Below, piece after piece: positions 39,710 to 45,955 of a stretch of DNA of 46,044 bases. Numbering within the stretch: position 1 is the first letter of the stretch; each line of letters begins with the position of its first letter. The translations under genes were made by a program, and so were the position numbers. The notes beneath the pieces were generated by a model that was given only the letters and a program-made list of their open reading frames with translations, made no database searches and was not told the DNA's origin. The stretch is from a virus, in IMG/VR virus record IMGVR_UViG_3300024520_000128, positions 1 to 46,044 of that record; one strand, given 5' to 3'.

Positions 39710-39988
39710 ATGGCAAACGGGAATGGTTACAAATCAATAGCAATGGCGGCAGTCGGAGGTATATTTACAATAGTTGTTGTAATCGCCATTCCTTCTTTAG
39801 CTAACAACATGGTAAAGAATGACCGTAAGAGCAGCGCGGCGGATGTTGAGATACGAAAAGAGATAAGTGCCGGTGATAAGGAGAACCGTAAAGAGATTGA
39901 AATAGTTAAAGAGATTGTCACTGAAATTCGGATGGAACAGGTGAAGATGATCGAGGGGATTAAGTATATTAAAGATAATTTAAAGTGA
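39710..39988 (+). CDS. Holin-like protein: one membrane helix plus coiled coil
   Basis: A 92-residue protein from ATG 39710 (GGAGGG upstream; the longer frame to 39686 is not needed). A hydrophobic segment (about 8-31, IAMAAVGGIFTIVVVIAIPS) is followed by a Lys/Glu coiled coil. This layout is common among phage holins and holin-like proteins in lysis cassettes. Function inferred from layout and position. Confidence 0.5.
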   Translation: MANGNGYKSIAMAAVGGIFTIVVVIAIPSLANNMVKNDRKSSAADVEIRKEISAGDKENRKEIEIVKEIVTEIRMEQVKMIEGIKYIKDNLK

Positions 39989-40143
39989 AAAAAATAGCCT
40001 TCCTACACGAATTAAAAGCTATCGCAGAGATTGAAAAGTCTCTTGAACGTGATATGAAAAGGTATAATGAGATACATGAAAGATTGATTAAGCGGATAAA
40101 CACTTTGTTTGATATAGCTGCGAGGTATATTCCTGATGAGTAG
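39985..40143 (+). CDS. 52-residue helical protein
   Basis: GTG start overlapping the previous stop. MKKIAFLHELKAIAEIEKSL... is a charged amphipathic helix pair. It overlaps the next gene by 8 bases. Could be a lysis regulator; not recognised. Confidence 0.5.
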   Translation: MKKIAFLHELKAIAEIEKSLERDMKRYNEIHERLIKRINTLFDIAARYIPDE

Positions 40144-40528
40144 CTTTACAAAGCCATTAACAGTTACACAAATAGGTCACAGGAAGTGGCGATTAGAAGA
40201 AGGATTTGATTATTACGTTGGGGATAAAGATTCTGACGATATTATATCTGTGCCAGCAGGGTATGTCAGCGACGGATCTTCAGTCCCTAAAATATTCTGG
40301 TCTTTAGTGGGCAGTCCTATGGGGTCTACAGCTCAAAGCGGATTCCTTCACGATTTTTTATACGGAGAAAGAAAACGTACTCGTAAAGAATGTGACGGTA
40401 TATTCGTTCAAGCAATGTTTGTCCTCGGAGTTCCTTGGTGGAAACGCAGGGTTATGTGGGCTGCCTTACGATTGTTTGGATGGGTAGCGTGGAACAATAA
40501 AGCTACTTCAAAGTCTCCTGCATCATAA
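40136..40528 (+). CDS. DUF1353 family protein
   Basis: A 130-residue protein with the DUF1353 pattern: FDYYVG, VPAGYVSDGSSVPKIFW (41-57), GFLHDFLYG, then a Trp-rich amphipathic C terminus (VPWWKRRVMWAALRLFGWVAW). The conserved Asp/Ser/His/Asp set suggests an enzyme, and members often lie beside holin genes. No other endolysin was found in the window, so it is the best candidate for cell-wall lysis, as inference only. Last gene of the rightward unit; its end overlaps the converging gene. Confidence 0.8.
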   Translation: MSSFTKPLTVTQIGHRKWRLEEGFDYYVGDKDSDDIISVPAGYVSDGSSVPKIFWSLVGSPMGSTAQSGFLHDFLYGERKRTRKECDGIFVQAMFVLGVPWWKRRVMWAALRLFGWVAWNNKATSKSPAS

Positions 40529-40799
40529 AATCATGTAGAATGTCAGTCCTTCTTTTATAAAATTCTATAGTCTCCAACACTTCATTAACCTCTTCAACCA
40601 TAACGCGTTCAGTCTCTTGAATCTGTTCGTATGCGTTCTGTAGATCATAGACGCAAGTAAACATAATCAGTATAAACAAAGCTACGATAGCTGTCCATAC
40701 ATAGCAGAAGTTTCTGGCGAGGGTCGTGCTAGGGCGTTGGTAGGCGTTAAGGAAGTATCCGATAGCTAAGGTGAATATTATCCAAACAAAAAATCTCAT
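40503..40799 (-). CDS. Two-helix membrane protein with C-terminal coiled coil
   Basis: A 98-residue protein: hydrophobic segments at about 3-19 and 32-50, then an acidic coiled coil (NAYEQIQETERVMVEEVNEV). Layout resembles holins or inner-membrane spanins. Last gene of the leftward unit; its 3' end overlaps that of the DUF1353 gene on the other strand by 26 bases, which would make the transcripts collide or pair. Confidence 0.6.
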   Translation of the reverse strand: MRFFVWIIFTLAIGYFLNAYQRPSTTLARNFCYVWTAIVALFILIMFTCVYDLQNAYEQIQETERVMVEEVNEVLETIEFYKRRTDILHDFMMQETLK

Positions 40800-40945
40800 G
40801 GTTTATCCTTTTTCTCTGGGCGTTTCTTCTTTATGCAACGAGTGCAGAATTTCTTATTCGTAGCTCTGGAGAAATGTTCAAAGTCTTCTTTGCATCTTTC
40901 ACAATTAATGATTCTTCTTATATACGGGGTTTTGAATTTTGTCAT
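40796..40945 (-). CDS. Small basic zinc-finger protein
   Basis: A 49-residue protein, MTKFKTPYIRRIINCERCKE ... FCTRCIKKKRPEKKDKP: two CxxC knuckles about 20 residues apart and many Lys/Arg. Starts and ends with 4-base overlaps with its neighbours. Possibly nucleic-acid binding. Confidence 0.55.
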   Translation of the reverse strand: MTKFKTPYIRRIINCERCKEDFEHFSRATNKKFCTRCIKKKRPEKKDKP

Positions 40946-41130
40946 TTAACATTCTCTTTTTTAAAAAATCTAAATTCATTTCTTCTAAAATGCGACCATT
41001 CAGAAGGTTTCTTAAATTGAACAATATATTCTTTTTTTGATCCTTCTTTTCCGATAGCAATGATTTGTCCCTTTCTTCCCGCCCATCTGATTATATCTGA
41101 ATTGCTTTTTATTCGAACATTTTGATTCAT
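40942..41130 (-). CDS. Hypothetical 62-residue basic protein
   Basis: MNQNVRIKSNSDIIRWAGRK then GQIIAIGKEGSKKEYIVQFK, a small beta-barrel-like (SH3/KOW-like) pattern. GGAGGG lies before the ATG. Not recognised with confidence. Confidence 0.5.
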   Translation of the reverse strand: MNQNVRIKSNSDIIRWAGRKGQIIAIGKEGSKKEYIVQFKKPSEWSHFRRNEFRFFKKENVK

Positions 41131-41232
41131 TTAATACCCTCCATATTGCCACAACATAGTTATTATAAACCAGAGTTCAAGGTAATCTTCTGGGATTAGG
41201 TCGAAGCAGGGGCAGATTGGTGATTCAATCAT
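41131..41232 (-). CDS. 33-residue peptide
   Basis: MIESPICPCFDLIPEDYLEL ..., starting inside the last codons of the upstream gene and ending on the TAA that precedes the next ATG. Its start resembles the 11-codon frame at 41401-41436 (MITSPIC), suggesting a small duplication. Hypothetical. Confidence 0.4.
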   Translation of the reverse strand: MIESPICPCFDLIPEDYLELWFIITMLWQYGGY

Positions 41233-41404
41233 ATGGAATAGTCCAGTTTATATAAGATATAAAACATTCTTCTTCCTCAACAGGTTCAAAATCCATCCCC
41301 CAACCGTTACATATAGCTTCTAATTGCATAACAATTCCTCGCAGATCGTCAACATCTAGTTTTAGTTCTGTCTCTGCTTCCCATTTGTATAGGGTTGGTT
41401 TCAT
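41225..41404 (-). CDS. Hypothetical 59-residue acidic protein
   Basis: MKPTLYKWEAETELKLDVDD ..., with AAAGGAGAG before the ATG at 41404 and an acidic centre. Small alpha/beta protein, no family recognised. First clear gene downstream of structured element A. Confidence 0.5.
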   Translation of the reverse strand: MKPTLYKWEAETELKLDVDDLRGIVMQLEAICNGWGMDFEPVEEEECFISYINWTIPYD

Positions 41405-41436
41405 ATCTCTCCTTTGCAGATTGGGCTAGTTATCAT
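41401..41436 (-). CDS. Possible 11-residue leader peptide
   Basis: MITSPICKGEI from ATG 41436 (AAAGGA upstream), ending on the ATGA of the next gene. Similar to the start of the 41131-41232 peptide. Probably a coupling leader or a decayed copy. Confidence 0.25.
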   Translation of the reverse strand: MITSPICKGEI

Positions 41437-41454
41437 TAGATTCCTTTATTTAAA

Positions 41455-41631
41455 GAGGGCTGGCAAGGATTTGACGAGAGGTCATCTCAACCTTAACTAC
41501 TGAGTAGTTACTCGTATAGTCACCCTGCATAGTGCTTACCGAAGCCTGTGTCGTTTTGTAATATTTACACAGACCATATCTCCACACCTACAATTACACA
41601 AATAGCGTCTACCTATTCCGCCACAGTCCTC
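41455..41631 (-). ncRNA. Structured element A, tRNA-like ends
   Basis: A 177-base non-coding stretch. Its ends pair as GAGGACTG with CAGCCCTC (one mismatch), then comes TGGCGGAATAGGTAGACGC, very like the D-arm of tRNA-Leu. Inside are hairpins (CTGTGT/ACACAG; TAACTAC/GTAGTTA with a 3-base loop; AAGGTTGA/TCAA-CCTT). No complete tRNA fits: no good anticodon arm or T-arm. Its two ends are shared with element B (42059-42211) while the middle differs. RNA class unknown. Confidence 0.5.
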
Positions 41632-41842
41632 AAGATTCCCCCATGCTAGATATTAGTGCGTCAATCTTCTTGTTTAAATATATTGCACCATCAAATTGCT
41701 TCGTATCAAAGCATAGTTTTCCCACCTCTGGATACTCTGACTCAATCAATGGTCTCTCTTTCAACCCCTCCCGATATCCAGCCCTAAAAGCCTTAGTCGT
41801 TGCCATTAGGACTCCTGGTGCGAATGCTATTAGTATTCTCAT
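41630..41842 (-). CDS. 70-residue membrane-anchored protein
   Basis: ATG at 41842 overlaps the previous stop (ATGA); a TTG at 41854 is the alternative. N-terminal hydrophobic segment ILIAFAPGVLMATT, then a charged region ending KKIDALISSMGES. The DALISSM end is shared with the 42233-42577 protein, and both are followed by the structured elements, indicating a duplicated gene-plus-element unit. Confidence 0.55.
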   Translation of the reverse strand: MRILIAFAPGVLMATTKAFRAGYREGLKERPLIESEYPEVGKLCFDTKQFDGAIYLNKKIDALISSMGES

Positions 41843-42039
41843 AATGTCATCCAATTAGCTTTTCGTTTTGCTGCATTGTTGTATGCCTGTAAACAGTCGT
41901 TCATATATCCTGCCAATATAAAATCAGGAGTATCTGAACCACCCTCTAAGGAATATTCGTTAATAAGATCACTTAACTTCTTTTCAAATTCTATTGGCAA
42001 TTCTTGTTCTTCTGCTGGTGCTTCTGGTGCATCATCCAT
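41839..42039 (-). CDS. Hypothetical 66-residue acidic protein
   Basis: MDDAPEAPAEEQELPIEFEK ... with AAAGGAGACAC before ATG 42039. The longer frame to 42114 runs into structured element B and is rejected. Helical C-terminal half (FILAGYMNDCLQAYNNAAKR). Not recognised. Confidence 0.55.
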   Translation of the reverse strand: MDDAPEAPAEEQELPIEFEKKLSDLINEYSLEGGSDTPDFILAGYMNDCLQAYNNAAKRKANWMTL

Positions 42040-42058
42040 TGTGTCTCCTTTGTTTAAA

Positions 42059-42211
42059 GAGGGCTGGCAGTTGGTCTGCGACTTATTATTGGTTATCGTG
42101 CAGGACTTACGCATTTTGATACCTCAGCCTGTTCACGCCCTAAGCCTCAACACAGCACTAAGCTGTATCTATCTCAGCAGAATAAGTCAAGGCTACCACG
42201 CCACAGCCCTC
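42059..42211 (-). ncRNA. Structured element B, tRNA-like ends
   Basis: A 153-base non-coding stretch with perfect end pairing GAGGGCTG/CAGCCCTC (8 bp), a D-arm-like GGC-GTGGTA-GCC hairpin, a long-range 8-bp stem GACTTATT/AATAAGTC, an ACAGC-TTAGT-GCTGT hairpin and a last hairpin GCAG-ACCAA-CTGC. The layout (closing stem, small arm, long stem with insert, small arm) recalls tmRNA or tRNA, but there is no canonical T-loop or CCA. It shares both ends with element A. Likely a functional RNA or mobile small element. Confidence 0.55.
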
Positions 42212-42232
42212 AAGTTTCCCCCATGCTAGTTA

Positions 42233-42577
42233 TCAAAATGTTCCTCCAACGTAGGACGATTCACCGTCATCCTCCATGCTAGATATTAATGCGTCAACTC
42301 TATGATAAAATAGAGTGTACGGTAGCCTTGCATCAATCATTTCCTTTCTCAACCCCTCCAACATCTCCCTCTCTGACTGCACGATGGCTTTGGCAAGGCT
42401 AGTAGCTTGCTTATGAGCATCAAAGTCAATGCGAGTTATCTCAAACTGTTTCCAAATAAAGTGTTCTTTTATAATCCCCTCCACCTCAGATATTCTGGTC
42501 ATTCCTTCCTCCTTTAAACATTCTGTTGGGTGATGCTGGCTGTTGCACTTAGGGCATGGCAGGTCGTTGTTGCTCAT
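42233..42577 (-). CDS. Zinc-binding early protein, 114 residues
   Basis: Starts MSNNDLPCPKCNSQHHPTEC with a CxxC...C knuckle, then a long helical region (QFEITRIDFDAHKQATSLAK) and an end containing DALISSMEDDG. The end is shared with the 41630-41842 protein. Overlaps the upstream gene by 4 bases. Function unknown. Confidence 0.55.
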   Translation of the reverse strand: MSNNDLPCPKCNSQHHPTECLKEEGMTRISEVEGIIKEHFIWKQFEITRIDFDAHKQATSLAKAIVQSEREMLEGLRKEMIDARLPYTLFYHRVDALISSMEDDGESSYVGGTF

Positions 42578-42843
42578 GGCTTGGCCTCCAACTGTTTGAG
42601 TTGTTTATAATATATATTTAATCTATCCTCACATATACTACAACCACAATCATGATCTTTTACTTCCTCAATCCGTGCCTTAATCACCATAGCTTCTACG
42701 TGTTTGGCAAGAGGCATGAATGACTCTGTGTAATAACACCCTTCCACAATCTTCTCATCCCGATAGCCTTTAATATGTTTATCAATAATATCTTCAATGT
42801 CATGGAATAACTGTTCTGCTATCTTCTCAGTGCTGTCTTTCAT
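42574..42843 (-). CDS. Hypothetical 89-residue protein
   Basis: MKDSTEKIAEQLFHDIEDII ... with a Cys-rich CGCSIC near residue 67 and a helical remainder. Encoded between similar small helical genes; the repeated MVIKARIEEV-type helices recall short early phage proteins. Not recognised. Confidence 0.5.
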   Translation of the reverse strand: MKDSTEKIAEQLFHDIEDIIDKHIKGYRDEKIVEGCYYTESFMPLAKHVEAMVIKARIEEVKDHDCGCSICEDRLNIYYKQLKQLEAKP

Positions 42844-43068
42844 TTAATCTATAGCCTCGTATTTCTTTCCTTCTTTAAGTTCAGATAAATGATACCAACT
42901 CCCTTCATAGTTCTGCCTACCACCTCCTCTTGTCAGTTTCCCAATAGTGACATCATCTTCTTTAAGAAGTGTTTTAAGTTGTTTAAAGGTTGGCTTGCTT
43001 TTATAAACAGCCACTAAGTAATCACCTTCTTGTTCATACGCATTAATAGATGCAGTTATTACCCACAT
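42844..43068 (-). CDS. Hypothetical 74-residue protein
   Basis: MWVITASINAYEQEGDYLVA ..., small alpha/beta protein with a basic centre (KLTRGGGRQNYEGSWYHL). AGGAGGACAC precedes the ATG at 43068, inside the end of the HNH gene. Not recognised. Confidence 0.5.
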   Translation of the reverse strand: MWVITASINAYEQEGDYLVAVYKSKPTFKQLKTLLKEDDVTIGKLTRGGGRQNYEGSWYHLSELKEGKKYEAID

Positions 43069-43472
43069 GTGTCCTCCTTTATTCCAATAGTTGCAATGTT
43101 GGCTGTGGTGATGGCTATCCTACCTTCAATGTTTCTATGGCAATAATGACAGAGCCATCTAACGTCAAGGTGGTCACTATAGTCTTTATGGTGTGCTTCA
43201 ACTTTAACCTCTCCGCATATTTCACATAAAGTCTTTTTAATTAATCCTTTCTTCACCGCATACCTAGTTCTTACTCTACAATTAACTTTAAACTTGTTTC
43301 TTATTTGACTTGCCAACTCACATTTTCGTTTAACAGATTTACCCTTACCCTGCTGATGTTCTTTGTTTATCCGTAAAATCCTTTCACGGTTTTCTATATA
43401 ATATTTAGCAAAATACTCTGCTTGAGCTTTTTTGTCTCTACCCATTGGTTGTCCTTCGTCTTTAATGCTCAT
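43059..43472 (-). CDS. HNH endonuclease-like protein
   Basis: A 137-residue protein with a basic N-terminal half (YFAKYYIENRERILRINKEH, KSVKRKCELASQIRNKF) and a C-terminal HNH/zinc core CEICGEVKVEAHHKDYSDHL then RWLCHYCHRNIEG. This compact type is common in phage early regions and may be a free-standing homing nuclease. Third HNH gene of the genome. An internal ATG ten codons in (GAAGGACAACC upstream) is another possible start. Confidence 0.75.
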   Translation of the reverse strand: MSIKDEGQPMGRDKKAQAEYFAKYYIENRERILRINKEHQQGKGKSVKRKCELASQIRNKFKVNCRVRTRYAVKKGLIKKTLCEICGEVKVEAHHKDYSDHLDVRWLCHYCHRNIEGRIAITTANIATIGIKEDTCG

Positions 43473-43521
43473 TTGGAGTCCTCTCTTTATCCATATCTCT
43501 CCTCTCGGTTAGTGTTTTCAT
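43462..43521 (-). CDS. Possible 19-residue coupling peptide
   Basis: MKTLTERRDMDKERTPNEH, starting on TAATG of the upstream stop and ending just inside the HNH gene. No SD; may only couple translation of its neighbours. It fills the 48-base gap between those genes. Confidence 0.2.
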   Translation of the reverse strand: MKTLTERRDMDKERTPNEH

Positions 43522-43721
43522 TATGGTTTAATAGCATCCCAAACTGCATCAACACAATCACATGAATAATCTATAATATGTTGCCTAATACCATCCATTG
43601 TACTTTCGTTCATTTCTGGATAACCTTTTCTTTTTATCAGAGTATCCATTGCCATGTCTAAAACCCTTTCAACTGCTTTTGTAGCATCTTTATAATTATC
43701 ATCTTCCAGTTCTATTTTCAT
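43521..43721 (-). CDS. Hypothetical 66-residue acidic protein
   Basis: MKIELEDDNYKDATKAVERV ... with AAAGGAGAAAC before ATG 43721; the longer frame to 43760 overlaps the upstream gene. Two helices with a short Cys pair (CDC). Not recognised. Confidence 0.55.
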   Translation of the reverse strand: MKIELEDDNYKDATKAVERVLDMAMDTLIKRKGYPEMNESTMDGIRQHIIDYSCDCVDAVWDAIKP

Positions 43722-43749
43722 TGTTTCTCCTTTGTGGTTGTATGCTTCT

Positions 43750-43965
43750 TTATCCTTCATTGGGCGATACCTCAGGTTTTAATAGATCACTCTGGCAAGT
43801 GCCTTGTATTTGTGATTCAGATTCTCGCTTCATAATGTCATAAATATTTCTTATGTGTATCAATGACATTCCTATCTGCACCATGCTATGCCAAGATCTA
43901 TTATCTCTTAACATTTTAACTAACTCTCCTTGCATCACAAGTAAATCTCTTTTCTGTTGGCTCAT
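43750..43965 (-). CDS. Hypothetical 71-residue protein
   Basis: MSQQKRDLLVMQGELVKMLR ..., helical with Met-rich centre. A strong GGAGGTGGAGGG lies before the ATG. Overlaps the upstream gene by 4 bases. Not recognised. Confidence 0.5.
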   Translation of the reverse strand: MSQQKRDLLVMQGELVKMLRDNRSWHSMVQIGMSLIHIRNIYDIMKRESESQIQGTCQSDLLKPEVSPNEG

Positions 43966-44288
43966 CCCTCCACCTCCCGTATAATGTCTGATTGGGCGAT
44001 TGCTTTGGCTAAATCATTACAATTATCACAGTCTTGCTTTTGTTTATGTTCTATTGTCTCGTATCTTGCCCCATGCGACCATTTATAAATTGACTCTGCT
44101 AAACTATTCTTATCCACCTCCAACCCCTCCAAGAATGTAACGAACTGGGCGTGCATGGCGTTAGCTCCAGTAACTCTTTCTTTGTGTCTTACATATTCAT
44201 TTTCAGTTTTAATGCCAGCATTAATATCTAATACCTTGTTCTCCTCTGGCATCCCAGCTTTGGTCTTGGTCATGTCGTATAGATTCAC
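43962..44288 (-). CDS. Hypothetical 108-residue protein
   Basis: GTG at 44288 is chosen because AGGAGGGG lies just upstream; the frame continues to ATG 44324 but would then include the palindrome at 44313-44331. Helical protein with a C-terminal CDNC. Not recognised. First gene after a 150-base gap, so it may begin a sub-operon. Confidence 0.5.
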   Translation of the reverse strand: MNLYDMTKTKAGMPEENKVLDINAGIKTENEYVRHKERVTGANAMHAQFVTFLEGLEVDKNSLAESIYKWSHGARYETIEHKQKQDCDNCNDLAKAIAQSDIIREVEG

Positions 44289-44312
44289 CCCACCCCTCCT
44301 AGTGATTGGTAA

Positions 44313-44331
44313 GGGAGAAATCATTTCTCCC
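44313..44331. repeat. 8-bp palindrome upstream of a small gene
   Basis: GGGAGAAA (44313-44320), TCA, TTTCTCCC (44324-44331): a perfect inverted repeat without a T-run on either side, so more like an operator or a translation-control hairpin than a terminator. It lies just upstream of the SD of the 108-residue gene. A TATAAT on the minus strand at about 44352-44347 precedes it, but no good -35 box is seen. Confidence 0.5.
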
Positions 44332-44348
44332 CAACCAAAAATAATAAA

Positions 44349-44456
44349 TTATAAAAGACTAACTGAAAGACTTATTGCAAGACTTATTGAGTCACTAACT
44401 GGTCTTTCGGACGCTACATACCATTTAGGTATCAAGTGTGTCCTACTTGTTGACAC
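44349..44456 (-). CDS. Possible 35-residue repeat-containing peptide
   Basis: From GTG 44456: MSTSRTHLIPKWYVASERPV then SDSISLAISLSVSLL. The [V/I]-S-x-x periodicity copies the end of the previous gene (EAVSKAISQAISSPVSVNK). No SD. It may be a decayed duplicate of that gene's 3' end rather than a gene. It is the only coding-like content in the 44289-44442 gap. Confidence 0.2.
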   Translation of the reverse strand: MSTSRTHLIPKWYVASERPVSDSISLAISLSVSLL

Positions 44457-44688
44457 TTACAGGACTACTAATTGCTTGACTTATTGCTTTACTAACAGCT
44501 TCTTTAATTGAACATTCTTTCCCAAAACTATCTTTGGGAATTGTAATCTTTAGTTCATACGGCATTTTAATAATCACCTCCTTTTCAGTTATTGTCATAT
44601 GGTCAGAATCAAGTGAAAGTTTTTGGTTAAATCCAAATCGTTCCATATTATTATTAATTGATTTAATTATATTACATAAATCTTCCAC
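44443..44688 (-). CDS. Hypothetical 81-residue protein
   Basis: GTG start with GGAGGGG upstream. MEDLCNIIKSINNNMERFGF, a beta-strand centre (VIIKMPYELKITIPKDSFGK) and a Ser-rich end with [V/I]-S-x-x repeats. Unrecognised. Confidence 0.5.
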   Translation of the reverse strand: MEDLCNIIKSINNNMERFGFNQKLSLDSDHMTITEKEVIIKMPYELKITIPKDSFGKECSIKEAVSKAISQAISSPVSVNK

Positions 44689-44715
44689 AATCCCCTCCGT
44701 AGTTAGTGATTGGTT

Positions 44716-44955
44716 TCATTGCCCCTTGAGTAGCTCCCTAACAATACCAGCGATACATTTACTTGTTAATTCTATAGACATCATCACGTTGGCTTTCTTA
44801 TTTGTTTCATAAAAAGATTTTATCTTAGATTCTATCTCAGCCTCATCAATATGTTTATTCCACCAATCTCTCTCTACTTGAATCCCCTCATTGTACCCAT
44901 CAACATAAGGAAAGGATTGATTGTTTGGTGGTTCTTTCTTGGCTGGTGGTTTCAT
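44716..44955 (-). CDS. Hypothetical 79-residue protein
   Basis: MKPPAKKEPPNNQSFPYVDG ..., Pro-rich start then helices with Trp pair (ERDWWNKHIDEAEIESKIKS). Overlaps the upstream gene by 4 bases. Not recognised. Confidence 0.5.
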   Translation of the reverse strand: MKPPAKKEPPNNQSFPYVDGYNEGIQVERDWWNKHIDEAEIESKIKSFYETNKKANVMMSIELTSKCIAGIVRELLKGQ

Positions 44956-45188
44956 TCGTTATCCTCAAACAACTTTTCCATTTCATTAACATGGTGTTTA
45001 ATCTTCTTGAATAACTCTTTTGGGTCGGGTGTCTGTTCATCTGTGAGTTCTAATAATGAATCAATATTACAAGGATTTGAGTGCCATTCATCGACTTTCT
45101 TCTCTAACCACTGGCGAACTCTTTTATCAACTTCTTCAGCAGAAATGTCTCCATATCTTATCTTCTCAGTAAGTGAATGTAGTTTCAT
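44952..45188 (-). CDS. Hypothetical 78-residue protein
   Basis: MKLHSLTEKIRYGDISAEEV ..., helical and charged. Overlaps both neighbours by 4 bases (ATGA). Not recognised. Confidence 0.5.
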   Translation of the reverse strand: MKLHSLTEKIRYGDISAEEVDKRVRQWLEKKVDEWHSNPCNIDSLLELTDEQTPDPKELFKKIKHHVNEMEKLFEDNE

Positions 45189-45955
45189 AACCCCTCCTCA
45201 TACTTAACAAGCTCCCCATACCCCCAATCAAGAACCATCTCAACCCCTTGATTTGTTAGGATAGATGAACCTGCAAACAATGTCTCAATGAAGTGTTTAT
45301 CTGCCTTAACTCTCAGCTCTTTATCGCCATGCTCCTTGCTCTCATCATAAACTATCAGCCCACTGGAAAGCTCATCCATTGCCTCAATCAACTTAGTCAT
45401 TGTGAAATAAGCATCTTCTAAATCCTTCTCATTTATCTTAAGAACATCTCTAGAAGTAATCCCTTGGATACTCTTTTCGTACCCTTGAATATCAACAATT
45501 GCCCTGAACTTATTAAGCTCAGTCTTGATCTCTTTCATTCTGACTATCTGATCTTCCTTGTCTCCCCAGAAATACTCTCTAACAACATCAGGCACCTCTG
45601 TTAGTGAAGGAATGAACTCTTCAATATCTACAAAGTATTCATAGACCCATGTATTCTGAAGGACACTTGTTTCACTTACATAGATCGCCAACCCTATCCC
45701 TGCCCTTTCCGTTGGCATTATCTTATGAATACTCCAAAGAGCAGGGTCATAATGTTTCTGGTCAATTAACATCTTAATCAACTTAACTGGATCTGTTTCT
45801 GTCTGCTTTGCAAACCATTCCTTCCCGAACTCACAAGATCCGAGCTCTTCTAAAAACTCTTGATTAACTTCTTTCACAATGACCTCCTTGGCTTCTCCCC
45901 AAGTTGGTTGGATTGTTGAAAATATAAAAACAATAATTATTGCGGTTACTTTCAT
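45185..45955 (-). CDS. 256-residue early protein with optional signal peptide
   Basis: From ATG 45955 the product begins with a hydrophobic segment MKVTAIIIVFIFSTIQPTWG, a possible signal peptide. A second start, GTG 27 codons in (about 45874), follows a perfect AAGGAGGT at 5 bases and would give a cytosolic 229-residue form. The body contains CEFGKEWFAKQTETD and DPALWSIHKIM, a pattern seen in small phage C-x-x-G-x-x-W-F helical domains, then mostly helices. Function unknown. At the left contig end the same start is interrupted by a stop. Confidence 0.6.
   Translation of the reverse strand: MKVTAIIIVFIFSTIQPTWGEAKEVIVKEVNQEFLEELGSCEFGKEWFAKQTETDPVKLIKMLIDQKHYDPALWSIHKIMPTERAGIGLAIYVSETSVLQNTWVYEYFVDIEEFIPSLTEVPDVVREYFWGDKEDQIVRMKEIKTELNKFRAIVDIQGYEKSIQGITSRDVLKINEKDLEDAYFTMTKLIEAMDELSSGLIVYDESKEHGDKELRVKADKHFIETLFAGSSILTNQGVEMVLDWGYGELVKYEEGL

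Noticed and set aside
41455-41631. tRNA-Leu gene on the minus strand
   Set aside because: The D-arm-like TGGCGGAATAGGTAGACGC is convincing, but no 7-base anticodon loop with a Leu anticodon, no intact T-arm and no CCA fit, and the element is twice the length of a tRNA.
41455-41631. Group I intron core (GCAGGGTGACTATACG resembles an R element)
   Set aside because: No matching S/P7 partner, no P3-P8 domain, and far too short for a group I intron.
42059-42211. tRNA-Ser(GCU) on the minus strand
   Set aside because: TTATT-CTGCTGA-GATAG looks like an anticodon arm, but the same bases also form the long-range stem with AATAAGTC, and no T-arm follows the variable-arm-like hairpin.
44155-44511. 118-codon plus-strand frame
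   Set aside because: Antisense to the 108- and 81-residue leftward genes and the gap between them; hydrophobic shadow without SD.
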